A stretch of 12,541 nucleotides of DNA from Alphaproteobacteria bacterium (GTDB lineage: Bacteria; Pseudomonadota; Alphaproteobacteria; UBA8366; GCA-2717185): positions 8,321 through 20,861 of the forward strand of contig JAESSL010000017.1 in the NCBI GenBank assembly GCA_016764135.1, in the 5' to 3' direction. A program made the position numbers and the translations under genes. The notes under the pieces were generated by a model. The model was not told where the DNA came from, searched no databases, and saw only the letters and a list, made by a program, of their open reading frames with translations. Positions 1 through 5,838 of the stretch are shown in pieces; the stretch's first letter is position 1; each line of letters begins with the position of its first letter.

Positions 1-285
1 TTTGCACCTATGGTCGCGACGCTCGAATTTGGCGATCACGTTCCAAGCGAAAATCGGGCGACCATCTACTGGTTCACCATCCTGGTGGCGATCAATCTGC
101 AGACGTCGTTTCTGACGCCTCCATTTGGTTACGCCCTGTTCTACCTGAAGGGTATTGCGCCAAAATCAGTGGATCTGATGAGCATTTATCGTGGCATTAT
201 CCCGTTCGTTATTCTGCAATTGGCGGCGTTGCTGCTTGTTATTCTCTGGCCGAGCCTCGCGTTGTTCATACCAGGTCTGGATTAG
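1..285 (+). CDS. TRAP transporter large permease (DctM type), C-terminal fragment
   Basis: The frame is open from base 1 and ends at TAG 283-285, so about 94 C-terminal residues are visible and the start lies outside the window. The stretch LQTSFLTPPFGYALFYLKG is characteristic of the last part of DctM/TRAP large permeases of the mannitol/chloroaromatic class. It is followed by a final hydrophobic helix (FVILQLAALLLVILWPSLAL) and a short tail. In this family the protein is the main inner-membrane channel that couples Na+ or H+ flow to uptake of an organic anion delivered by a periplasmic binding protein. The small permease gene follows after 59 bases, so the two are probably co-transcribed. 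Large before small is the reverse of the usual dctP-dctQ-dctM order. The binding protein is not in the window, so the substrate is unknown. Confidence 0.93.
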   Translation, partial: FAPMVATLEFGDHVPSENRATIYWFTILVAINLQTSFLTPPFGYALFYLKGIAPKSVDLMSIYRGIIPFVILQLAALLLVILWPSLALFIPGLD

Positions 286-344
286 CAGCCGGTGCGCATT
301 AGCAGAACCGAATTGAGCGGAATGAATACGACTGGAATTTCATT

Positions 345-1253
345 ATGAGCACAGAAGAGACCATTACGACCCCGTCCCCCCAGGCAACGCCCCTTTTGCT
401 AAAATGGAGCGCAACGCTGGGGAACCTAGCGTCGACAATCGGAAAGTGGGCGACGTTCTTCATGATTCCCATGGTGGCGATCACCGTCTGGGACGTCTTG
501 CAGCGCAAGATCATGAAGTTTGTCGGCGACATTATGCTGGAACAGGGCTGGCTCGACGCCCGCAACTGGATGTACGACAACTTGCTGGGATGGCTTCCCT
601 TCCAGTCAACGCTCCTGCAAGAACTGGAATGGCATTTCCACGTCGCCAATTTCGCTTTGGTTCTGGGGTATGGGTACATCTACAACCGCCATGTGCGGGT
701 CGATCTTGTTCGGGAAAAACTCTCGTTCCGGAAACAGGCGTGGATTGAGTTTTTCGGCGTTACGTTTTTCATGATCCCGTTCTGCCTGGTTATCGCCTAT
801 TTCTCGATCGAGTATGCAATGAGCGCGTTTGATACAGATGAACAATCAGCCTCGCTGGTTGGCCTAAGCCATCGTTGGGCCATCAAGTCGGTCCTCGTCT
901 TTGGGCTGTTCCTGGCCGCGACGGCGGGTGTCGCCGTCTGGATGCAAACCGTCTTCTCGCTCTTTGGTCCAAAGGGTTACGAATTTGACCATTTCACCAT
1001 CGAACGCGCAGATGAAAAACTTGAGAAACGTAAAATCATCGAGGAAATGGACGCTACGCTGGCCGATGGTTCAGACGCCGACAAACGCGGAAACAGCTCC
1101 AAATTGCTGATCCGAAAAATCGACGAAACGACGTTTGAACACGATAGCGATACGACGGGACAACAAGTCTTCCGAGCCTTGGGCATTATCGTCATGCTCA
1201 TCGTATTGGGGCTCGTCGTTCATACGTTTAATTTCTGGAACTGGTTAATTTGA
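345..1253 (+). CDS. TRAP transporter small permease (DctQ type) with long C-terminal extension
   Basis: This 302-residue protein is the small membrane subunit that partners the DctM protein upstream. The DctQ core spans roughly residues 28-210: a first helix near 36-52, the family-typical segment around 90-121 (LQELEWHFHVANFALVLGYG, then RHVRVDL), a helix near 135-158 and another near 180-204. DctQ proteins usually have about 160-200 residues. Here a charged, probably cytoplasmic linker (about 211-272, rich in Glu, Lys and Asp) leads to a fifth hydrophobic segment at 276-294 and the C-terminus WNWLI. ATG 345 is preceded by GGA at 334-336 with 8-base spacing, so the start is well supported. 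Long DctQ variants accompany mannitol/chloroaromatic-type TRAP systems. The role of the extension is unknown. Confidence 0.92.
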   Translation: MSTEETITTPSPQATPLLLKWSATLGNLASTIGKWATFFMIPMVAITVWDVLQRKIMKFVGDIMLEQGWLDARNWMYDNLLGWLPFQSTLLQELEWHFHVANFALVLGYGYIYNRHVRVDLVREKLSFRKQAWIEFFGVTFFMIPFCLVIAYFSIEYAMSAFDTDEQSASLVGLSHRWAIKSVLVFGLFLAATAGVAVWMQTVFSLFGPKGYEFDHFTIERADEKLEKRKIIEEMDATLADGSDADKRGNSSKLLIRKIDETTFEHDSDTTGQQVFRALGIIVMLIVLGLVVHTFNFWNWLI

Positions 1254-1259
1254 CGAGAC

Positions 1260-1283
1260 GCCGGGGCCTGAACGGGCCCCGGC
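1260..1283 (+). terminator. GC-rich hairpin after the DctQ gene
   Basis: A perfect 9-bp stem (1260-1268 GCCGGGGCC with 1275-1283 GGCCCCGGC) has a 6-base loop and starts 7 bases after the DctQ stop. No T-tract follows, so it may be a weak or factor-assisted terminator, or an RNA-stabilising 3' hairpin. The next gene on the same strand starts only 36 bases later, so some read-through is plausible. Confidence 0.6.
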
Positions 1284-1318
1284 GGACCTTCAACACCTGA
1301 CGACGCGGAATAAGCACT

Positions 1319-1795
1319 ATGGTCATTTGGGAAAAATACGTCCGAAAATATATTTGGGACAGTAAATCAACGCCATTTTTGATTGACGTCAAAGACCTGT
1401 CTCAGCTCCAGGCCCGCAAAGAACTGTTTCTCTATACGATATTTCTGTCCACACCCTTTTCGCTACTATCCGCCGCAACGGGCATGATGGCGTATAAATA
1501 CGCCGATCTGGGCTACGCGCTGCTCACGCTATACGTCGTATCCATCGTGATCGCAGCTGCCATGACACATCAATCCAAAAGCCGAAAAGCCGCCATCTAT
1601 TGCGGCACGGCGCCGCTGGCGGTTCTTGCGCATTTCATCATTAACGGGTTTCCGCCCAATCTGCACTTGCTGGATCATTCGGTCATGATTTTCGCGATCC
1701 TGAGCCTTTTGCGCTATACGTTCCGAATTGTCACAATTGTCGGGGCGTATGCGGGGCTGAAGCCAGAACCGACCCCCACCGAGGATCCCTCGTAA
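1319..1795 (+). CDS. Small integral membrane protein of unknown function
   Basis: I do not recognise a named family. The 158-residue product has a polar N-terminal segment (about 1-34, containing WEKYVRKYIWDSKSTPF and a DLSQLQARKE stretch). Four likely transmembrane helices follow at about 36-58, 64-83, 90-110 and 118-146, with a short Pro/Glu-rich tail (PEPTPTEDPS). There is no signal peptide and no catalytic motif that I can see. ATG 1319 is preceded by GGAA at 1307-1310, a suitable ribosome-binding site. It lies 65 bases after the DctQ gene on the same strand, with a hairpin between, so it may be an accessory of the TRAP locus or an independent gene. The ordered length, helices and Shine-Dalgarno site make it a real gene. 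Confidence 0.8.
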   Translation: MVIWEKYVRKYIWDSKSTPFLIDVKDLSQLQARKELFLYTIFLSTPFSLLSAATGMMAYKYADLGYALLTLYVVSIVIAAAMTHQSKSRKAAIYCGTAPLAVLAHFIINGFPPNLHLLDHSVMIFAILSLLRYTFRIVTIVGAYAGLKPEPTPTEDPS

Positions 1796-1801
1796 CCCTA
1801 A

Positions 1802-1849
1802 CGTTTCTCGAATTAGGGGTTTCTCGGATCAGGCGTTTCTCGAATTAAG
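1802..1849. repeat. Three tandem 16-bp direct repeats after the membrane-protein gene
   Basis: Units begin at 1802, 1818 and 1834. The 14-base core CGTTTCTCGAATTA is identical in copies 1 and 3, and copy 2 reads GGTTTCTCGGATCA. Decayed copies (TTGAAT, TTGAATTAGG) continue to about 1877. The array starts 7 bases after the stop codon TAA 1793-1795. ATCAGGC (1828-1834) and GCCTGAT (1849-1855) form a 7-bp inverted repeat around the third unit, so the transcript could fold here. Confidence 0.8.
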
Positions 1850-1915
1850 CCTGATTTGAATCGAGCTTGAATTAGGCCGCTCTTAAATCAGCCGGTCGAA
1901 ACGCCATGCCTGAAA

Positions 1916-1941
1916 GCGCGCCCTGTCAACAGCGCGGCGCG
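1916..1941. terminator. Possible hairpin between convergent genes
   Basis: CGCG 1917-1920 can pair with CGCG 1933-1936, and CTG 1923-1925 with CAG 1930-1932, leaving a TCAA loop and a two-base bulge. An alternative pairing is GCGCC 1918-1922 with GGCGC 1936-1940. It sits between the plus-strand gene ending at 1795 and the minus-strand gene ending at 1977, and could serve either. No strong T-tract is present, so support is modest. Confidence 0.35.
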
Positions 1942-1976
1942 TATCGACGCCCCCCCCCATACCGTCTACGACCAGA

Positions 1977-2672
1977 TCAATCCGCCCGAAGGTATGGAGC
2001 GACATATCCCAGATGGTCCTCAATTCCGCCAACGCCCTCCACGCTTTCTGTAGCGACGATCATCGCCTGACGTTCCGCTTCGGAATCCACAAAACCCCAA
2101 AGCTGCACGATCCTGTTCTCAACGATGACATTCACGACGCCATGGGTCAGCCACCCTTCGCTGGAGAGTACATCAAGGACCTGACGACGCAGGTCTCGGT
2201 CATTGGGCGTCGGCGCGGCCAGACCGTCTTCCTGACGAACCGCAAGCCCCCGCAACAGATTGGCCCGGCTGACAATCCCGACAAGTTTTCCATCGGAAAC
2301 AACGGGCGCACGCTTAATTCGATTTTCTTCCAGCAGGCGCGCAACGCGGCCCAGAGGCGCATCTTCATCAACCGTAAGCACGCGCCGGGTCATAATATCC
2401 CGCGCATGCGTTCCATGCACCTTTACGTAATCCAGCGCCCGCTCTTCTGCGCTGGCCACCAGGCGGAGCCACCAGGAGCGATTGGGCTCATCCCCGGATT
2501 CCAGTCGGCGCATAAGATCGCCTTCGCTGACAATCCCGATGACAACGTTGTTTTCGTCAACGACGGGAGCGCCGCTGATTTGCTTATCCAGAAATAATTT
2601 GGCGATCGCGTCGATCCGCATTTCCGGGTCGAGCGAAACAACGACTGTTGTCATGACGTCTTTGGTTTTCAT
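1977..2672 (-). CDS. CBS-domain pair plus BON domain protein
   Basis: This 231-residue soluble protein carries two CBS modules and a BON domain. CBS1 is about residues 1-57 (MKTKDVMTT, ISGAPVVDENNVVIGIVSEGDL). A linker containing a WW pair follows, then CBS2 at about 90-144 (ARDIMTRRVLTV, RAPVVSDGKLVGIVSRANLL). The BON domain is about 158-225 (RDLRRQVLDVLSSEGW, NRIVQLWGFVDSEAER). In this family paired CBS modules bind adenosine nucleotides, and BON domains often associate with membranes or envelopes; the target is unknown. I chose ATG at 2672 because AGGA sits 7 bases upstream. A GTG two codons earlier (2678) would place that AGGA too close, although a GGATA further up could serve. The 2TM gene lies 45 bases upstream on the same strand, suggesting a two-gene operon, perhaps for stress or redox response. 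Confidence 0.92.
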   Translation of the reverse strand: MKTKDVMTTVVVSLDPEMRIDAIAKLFLDKQISGAPVVDENNVVIGIVSEGDLMRRLESGDEPNRSWWLRLVASAEERALDYVKVHGTHARDIMTRRVLTVDEDAPLGRVARLLEENRIKRAPVVSDGKLVGIVSRANLLRGLAVRQEDGLAAPTPNDRDLRRQVLDVLSSEGWLTHGVVNVIVENRIVQLWGFVDSEAERQAMIVATESVEGVGGIEDHLGYVAPYLRAD

Positions 2673-2717
2673 TGCCACATCCTATCCATTCATTTCAGGA
2701 TCCTGCAGCCAACGAAC

Positions 2718-3056
2718 CTATCTGGGCGCTACGGCGCCGTCGTCATCGCGCGGATCCTCTTCATTGTCCTTATTATAATTGTCCGAAATTTGAATAATAT
2801 GACCTAAATCATAACTGGATATTCGTAATTTGATCACGCGATCTTCCACCCAAGCATCGTCAACATTCAAAGACTTCACAACCATGAAATGTATCATCAG
2901 GGCCAGGCCCCAGATAAACGCGATGAAATGAAACCACCAAGCGCCCCCCAGGAGGGCGTCAATGGCGAACAGCGCGACATTGACGCATAAATACGCCAGT
3001 CTGTGCCGTCGAAAAGTGAGCTGCATATTTTGCATCCAAGTTTCAGTTCTTACCAT
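2718..3056 (-). CDS. 2TM domain-containing membrane protein
   Basis: The 112-residue product has a short basic N-terminus (TFRRHRLAYL). Two hydrophobic helices follow, about 19-37 and 43-61 (WWFHFIAFIWGLALMIHFMV), then a charged soluble tail ending in many Asp/Glu residues. Arrangement and sequence fit the bacterial 2TM domain family, also found at the N-terminus of some histidine kinases, but here without any kinase domain. The frame extends upstream to a TTG at 3089. I prefer ATG 3056 because AGAGG lies 7 bases upstream of it, an excellent Shine-Dalgarno site. The gene is divergent from the exported-protein gene at 3190 and precedes the CBS/BON gene by 45 bases, so the pair is probably co-transcribed. 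Function is unknown. Confidence 0.85.
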   Translation of the reverse strand: MVRTETWMQNMQLTFRRHRLAYLCVNVALFAIDALLGGAWWFHFIAFIWGLALMIHFMVVKSLNVDDAWVEDRVIKLRISSYDLGHIIQISDNYNKDNEEDPRDDDGAVAPR

Positions 3057-3097
3057 TTTGTCGCCTCTGATTTTCTTTTTCCGTTCCAATACGCTCT

Positions 3098-3103
3098 AGT
3101 ATA
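3098..3103 (-). promoter_or_regulatory. Possible -10 box for the 2TM/CBS operon
   Basis: TATACT on the minus strand matches the consensus TATAAT at 5 of 6 positions and lies about 41 bases upstream of the 2TM start codon, in the 133-base divergent region. I see no good -35 box 16-18 bases further upstream, so this is tentative. Confidence 0.25.
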
Positions 3104-3189
3104 CCATGCCCGGTGACGCCGTGGGACCGCAGTGAATTGGATTGCGGTCTCCGAAAAATTCGACCCCAACTGTCAAAAAGCGAGCCGCC

Positions 3190-3618
3190 ATGTCCGTCGT
3201 TCGGTCATTTTTCACCAGCCTGTTTCTGGTTTTACTCTCTTCCGGGATAGCGAGCGCAAAACCATTGCCGGACCCGATGCTCTCGAATTTATTTGCGTTA
3301 ACCGACGTCGCCGCATCCCTGTCAATTTGCGCGAACAGCAGCGAATTTACATCCTTGTCCAAAGGCGATCAAAAATCAGTGCACCAGTTGAACCGGCATA
3401 TAGACAAGCTCGTTGCGAAAATTGCGCAATCCTTCGATCCCTCACTGACTAAATTTTATATCGACCAGCGTATCGAACTGACGCAGGACGCTAATAAACT
3501 CGCGGAAATGAAGCAGCGCTACGGAAATTGCGGCAATGGCTTGATTCCACAGCTTCGACGCTATGTTTACACCAGCAAGAAAACGCTCGATGAATTTTTC
3601 AAGGCCTATAATCGCTAG
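3190..3618 (+). CDS. Small exported protein of unknown function, two cysteines
   Basis: From ATG 3190 the product has 142 residues and begins with a clear Sec signal peptide: a basic start (MSVVR), a hydrophobic core (FFTSLFLVLLSSGIA) and an ASA|K cleavage site after residue 23. The mature 119-residue part is mostly helical in character and holds two cysteines, C47 (SICANS) and C114 (GNCGNG), which could form a disulphide in the periplasm. The frame runs back to a TTG at 3142. That longer start would bury the signal peptide, so it is unlikely. The only ribosome-site candidate is GAG 3182-3184, which is weak. It is divergent from the 2TM gene and convergent with the DUF2336 gene. I do not recognise the family. 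Confidence 0.75.
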   Translation: MSVVRSFFTSLFLVLLSSGIASAKPLPDPMLSNLFALTDVAASLSICANSSEFTSLSKGDQKSVHQLNRHIDKLVAKIAQSFDPSLTKFYIDQRIELTQDANKLAEMKQRYGNCGNGLIPQLRRYVYTSKKTLDEFFKAYNR

Positions 3619-3638
3619 GCTTGCGATGGATCGACGGC

Positions 3639-3690
3639 GACGCCTGAACGTCGGTGATTGAACCTCAGCGATTACCGTCAGTCAGGCGTC
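3639..3690. terminator. Long inverted repeat between convergent genes
   Basis: GACGCCTGA 3639-3647 is the exact reverse complement of TCAGGCGTC 3682-3690 (repeated at 3693-3701). An inner stem, CGGTGAT 3652-3658 with ATTACCG 3671-3677, includes one G-T pair. Its place between the ends of the exported-protein gene (3618) and the DUF2336 gene (3700) suits a bidirectional terminator. Neither side has a strong T-tract. Confidence 0.5.
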
Positions 3691-3708
3691 AGTCAGGCGT
3701 CAGTCAGC
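3676..3708. repeat. 11-bp tandem array overlapping the DUF2336 stop codon
   Basis: On the minus strand the unit TGACTGACGCC is repeated twice, with a third partial copy (TGACTGACGG). The DUF2336 stop TGA (3702-3700) is the second TGA of the array, so the last codon (Asp) and the stop are made of repeat sequence. Six TGA triplets fall twice in each reading frame. The unit contains the heptamer TGACGCC that also builds the array at 5804-5838. Confidence 0.85.
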
Positions 3709-4842
3709 ATACACGTTAATGGGACTAATTGAATCCGAAAGTTGGTTCAGCTTTCCGAGCAAATAGTCAACATCGTCTGAATTCTCATCATCGACCAATT
3801 CTTCAAATCGCGTCAGAACCCGCTCCAGCGTACGTTTCGCCACCGCGCTTGGCTCAAGATCCGTACGGTCCAGCATCGTGGCCTGATTGACCTCCAGCGC
3901 GGCCCGAAACACCATAAACAATGCTTCCGGCAGTTTCGCACGCGTATAGACGGCCCTGAACCCTTGATCGCCTTTATCAAAGAGCAATACCCGCATGTGT
4001 TCCAGAGAAACAGCGGAGCGTTTAGACAATGCGGACTCAAAGAACGCAAAGTCGCCCAGACACAGCGCCCTGAGCATGATGGAGGGCGTTAAGCGCCCAT
4101 TGGCATACATATGGTCCACCAGCTCCCAGACGTCCTGCGCATCGCCTGTGAGCAACCCCAGAGTAGCGCGCTCCCGGCTTTGAAGAACCAGGTCGCTGGC
4201 GATATCCGGTGATAATTCGTGATGGGACACCAGGTAATCCTGGAGTTTCTCCGAAATCTTCGCGACAAGGCGCTCCGATACGGAAATTGGCAGCCTTGCG
4301 CGATGCACCAGCGGCTCTTGCACCGCTTCAACATCGCCAAATTTATCGACGACCTTCAGCATGACGGCTTCATCGAGGTTTGCGCCCTCGTTCGACACCA
4401 AGGCCACCACAGCCTCTTCGCTGCCAAATTCCACAAGGGAGTCGGAGACCGCAATCGTCACGGTTTTCCGCTTGGCGACCGCAACCTGACGGGCGCCGCT
4501 TTGGGTCCGCACAATGTCGATCAGGTCCTGTTCCGTCAAAACTTCGGAATACTGAACAACCGGCATGGCGACGCTATCAAGACTGTCCTTCGCCAACGCC
4601 TGGGCGATATCGCGGGGCAACATCCGGGACTGACTAATATGGGCGCTTAATGTTTCACGAACGCGTGATTCAGCGTCCTTGGCCATAATGCGGAAAATAT
4701 CTTCAGCAATGGCGCGTTCAGCCGGGCTCAGCTTCTCGTCATTGAAACCAGCCGCCACGTGCTCAATCGTCACCTGACGATTCTCAACCGACGGATCAGC
4801 GAGAAGCCTTTTTACATCCGCGTCAGATAAAAACGCCGCCAT
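3700..4842 (-). CDS. DUF2336 domain-containing protein
   Basis: This 380-residue soluble protein has no signal peptide or membrane segment. Its repeating pairs of amphipathic helices match the HEAT-like DUF2336 family of Alphaproteobacteria. Typical stretches are LPRDIAQALAKDSLDSVAMPVVQYSEVLTEQDLIDI (about 75-110), the ARQVAVAKRKTVTIAVSDSLVEFGSEEAVVALVSNEGA region (about 117-155), and SERLVAKISEKLQDYLVSHHELS (about 188-211). The C-terminal third also looks helical and ends in an acidic stretch (DDENSDDVDYLL). HEAT-like arrays usually bind other proteins, and the family's function is not settled. ATG 4842 has GGTGA just upstream. A promoter-like sequence lies 50-77 bases before the start, and a T8 run (4856-4863) lies in the leader. 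It is probably a single-gene unit, convergent with the exported-protein gene. Confidence 0.88.
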   Translation of the reverse strand: MAAFLSDADVKRLLADPSVENRQVTIEHVAAGFNDEKLSPAERAIAEDIFRIMAKDAESRVRETLSAHISQSRMLPRDIAQALAKDSLDSVAMPVVQYSEVLTEQDLIDIVRTQSGARQVAVAKRKTVTIAVSDSLVEFGSEEAVVALVSNEGANLDEAVMLKVVDKFGDVEAVQEPLVHRARLPISVSERLVAKISEKLQDYLVSHHELSPDIASDLVLQSRERATLGLLTGDAQDVWELVDHMYANGRLTPSIMLRALCLGDFAFFESALSKRSAVSLEHMRVLLFDKGDQGFRAVYTRAKLPEALFMVFRAALEVNQATMLDRTDLEPSAVAKRTLERVLTRFEELVDDENSDDVDYLLGKLNQLSDSISPINVYAD

Positions 4843-4891
4843 ACATTCACCAGGATTTTTTTTATAATCTCATGAAAGCAATGAACAACTA

Positions 4892-4919
4892 ACTATACCG
4901 CACAAGTTGGTTTTTACAA
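4892..4919 (-). promoter_or_regulatory. Candidate sigma70-type promoter of the DUF2336 gene
   Basis: On the minus strand, TTGTAA (4919-4914) and TATAGT (4897-4892) are separated by 16 bases. They match the -35 consensus at 4 of 6 and the -10 consensus at 5 of 6 positions, and lie 50 bases upstream of the ATG at 4842. Placement between two same-strand genes with a 108-base gap supports an independent promoter. Confidence 0.4.
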
Positions 4920-4931
4920 AATAACCCAACT
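4905..4931. promoter_or_regulatory. Imperfect palindrome over the -35 region upstream of the DUF2336 gene
   Basis: AGTTGG 4905-4910 pairs with CCAACT 4926-4931. Allowing two single-base bulges, the arms extend inward through T-rich and A-rich stretches. It covers the candidate -35 box and begins 20 bases after the stop of the 4951-5661 gene. It could be an operator for a repressor or a weak terminator of the upstream gene; the sequence does not decide between them. Confidence 0.35.
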
Positions 4932-4950
4932 CCGGCGAATTCACCGCTGA

Positions 4951-5661
4951 CTACTCTTTTAATATAGAAATTTGGGAATCAACGTCAATAAGCAATTCCG
5001 AAGTGATCTCCAGCGCGCGATCCTCAAAGACGTCTTCTTTCGTATAAGATTTACCCCAATTTTCGATCGTGACATCCCGCGCGTCAATCAACGCCGCGAT
5101 CTGTGGCTGAAATAGCGCAACCATCGAGCTGACCCACATATTGACCGGCCAGGAGGGCTGCGCATGGTCGATATTAAAAATCGACGCCAGTGTTTTGACA
5201 TCCGCCCCACGATACCAGACTTCGCCTGTCACCCAGCGGTTTGTGGTGAACAGCTTTATCGGCAGGCCAGCGCTATCCATCGAAATGCCGATAAGGTGGC
5301 TTAACGCATCGTCAGGGTCGTCTGGCGCGACATAATTTTCGATTTTTGCCGGCTTTATGTTCGACGGCATGCCATCGGGTCGCAAAAAGGTATGAAAATG
5401 TCCATGCTCATTGCCGCGCTCTTCAGATGGATGCGCATGATAATAATATTGCGAATGCGTGTTGGAATCATACACGTCGCCATCGGGGTAGTGGTTCCAT
5501 TCGAAAAACGTCTCAACGCCCTTCAGGAATTCTCCGACAATATTATCGCCGGAATTCGACAGCACCCGATGGCATTCGACGACCCTGTCGCCCGCCTCCA
5601 GCATTTCCGTCTTTAGCGTTGCGGGAAGCGCCGCAATTATGGAATCGTCAAACTCAATCAT
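4951..5661 (-). CDS. His-rich protein resembling the DUF6969 family
   Basis: The 236-residue product is soluble, with no signal peptide. Its striking part is residues 71-94: QYYYHAHPSEERGNEHGHFH followed by TFLR. This holds five histidines (H75, H77, H86, H88, H90) plus E80, E81 and E85, with another His at 57 (WNHYPDGDVYD). The spacing HxH...HxHxH suggests a metal-binding site, though that is inference. I believe this motif belongs to the poorly described DUF6969 family, but recall of the family name is only moderately certain. A second conserved-looking region is about 142-185 (TNRWVTGEVWYRG, WPVNMWVSSMVALF). ATG 5661 has GAGG 5-6 bases upstream. It is probably transcribed alone: a terminator lies 39 bases before its start and a promoter-like region after its stop. 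Function is unknown. Confidence 0.8.
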   Translation of the reverse strand: MIEFDDSIIAALPATLKTEMLEAGDRVVECHRVLSNSGDNIVGEFLKGVETFFEWNHYPDGDVYDSNTHSQYYYHAHPSEERGNEHGHFHTFLRPDGMPSNIKPAKIENYVAPDDPDDALSHLIGISMDSAGLPIKLFTTNRWVTGEVWYRGADVKTLASIFNIDHAQPSWPVNMWVSSMVALFQPQIAALIDARDVTIENWGKSYTKEDVFEDRALEITSELLIDVDSQISILKE

Positions 5662-5699
5662 TACCGCCTCGTCGATTTACGGCGCTTTTTGTCCCAATG

Positions 5700-5733
5700 A
5701 AAAAATCGCCCCTGAATCACTAACCATGGGGCG
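5700..5733 (-). terminator. Rho-independent terminator downstream of the uspA-like gene
   Basis: On the minus strand CGCCCC (5733-5728) pairs with GGGGCG (5712-5707), extended by TG/CA pairs across one bulged A. ATTTTTT (5706-5700) follows directly. It lies about 100 bases after the uspA-like stop and reads in the same direction, so it probably ends the TAXI operon. It is also only 39 bases before the ATG at 5661, and could act as an attenuator if that gene's promoter lies upstream of it. Confidence 0.72.
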
Positions 5734-5803
5734 TTTGAACGTCAACACGCTCACGTCAAAATCTCGGAAATTTGAAGGTCCAGATCTCTCAGCTCCCGCC
5801 CAG

Positions 5804-5838
5804 AGCGTCAGGCGTCAGGCATTAGACGTCAAGCGTCA
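5804..5838 (-). repeat. Five tandem heptamers, each starting with a stop triplet
   Basis: Read on the minus strand from the uspA-like stop codon (5838-5836) the units are TGACGCT, TGACGTC, TAATGCC, TGACGCC and TGACGCT. All five start with TGA or TAA. Because seven is not a multiple of three, the stops fall in all three frames. The first unit contains the actual stop codon of the gene. The adjoining bases CGTCAGG G CCTGACG (5834-5848) form a 7-bp palindrome across the last coding bases. Confidence 0.88.

Noticed and set aside
299..679. Minus-strand open frame opposite the DctQ gene
   Set aside because: No motif or ribosome site is evident, and the overlapping plus-strand frame has the DctQ signature.
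2178..2195. GACCTG...CAGGTC inverted repeat
   Set aside because: It lies inside the CBS/BON coding region, is short, and is expected by chance.
2013..2597. Long plus-strand open frame (194 codons) opposite the CBS/BON gene
   Set aside because: Its translation shows no family motif and it is the complement of a protein with clear CBS and BON domains, so it is a shadow frame.
3057..3089. Longer 2TM protein starting at TTG 3089
   Set aside because: ATG 3056 has an ideal AGAGG site, while the TTG has none and would add only a short charged tail.
3676..3708. Possible CRISPR array
   Set aside because: Units are only 7-17 bp, directly adjacent and without unique spacers, here and in the other arrays at 1802, 5804 and 12504. 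No cas genes are present.
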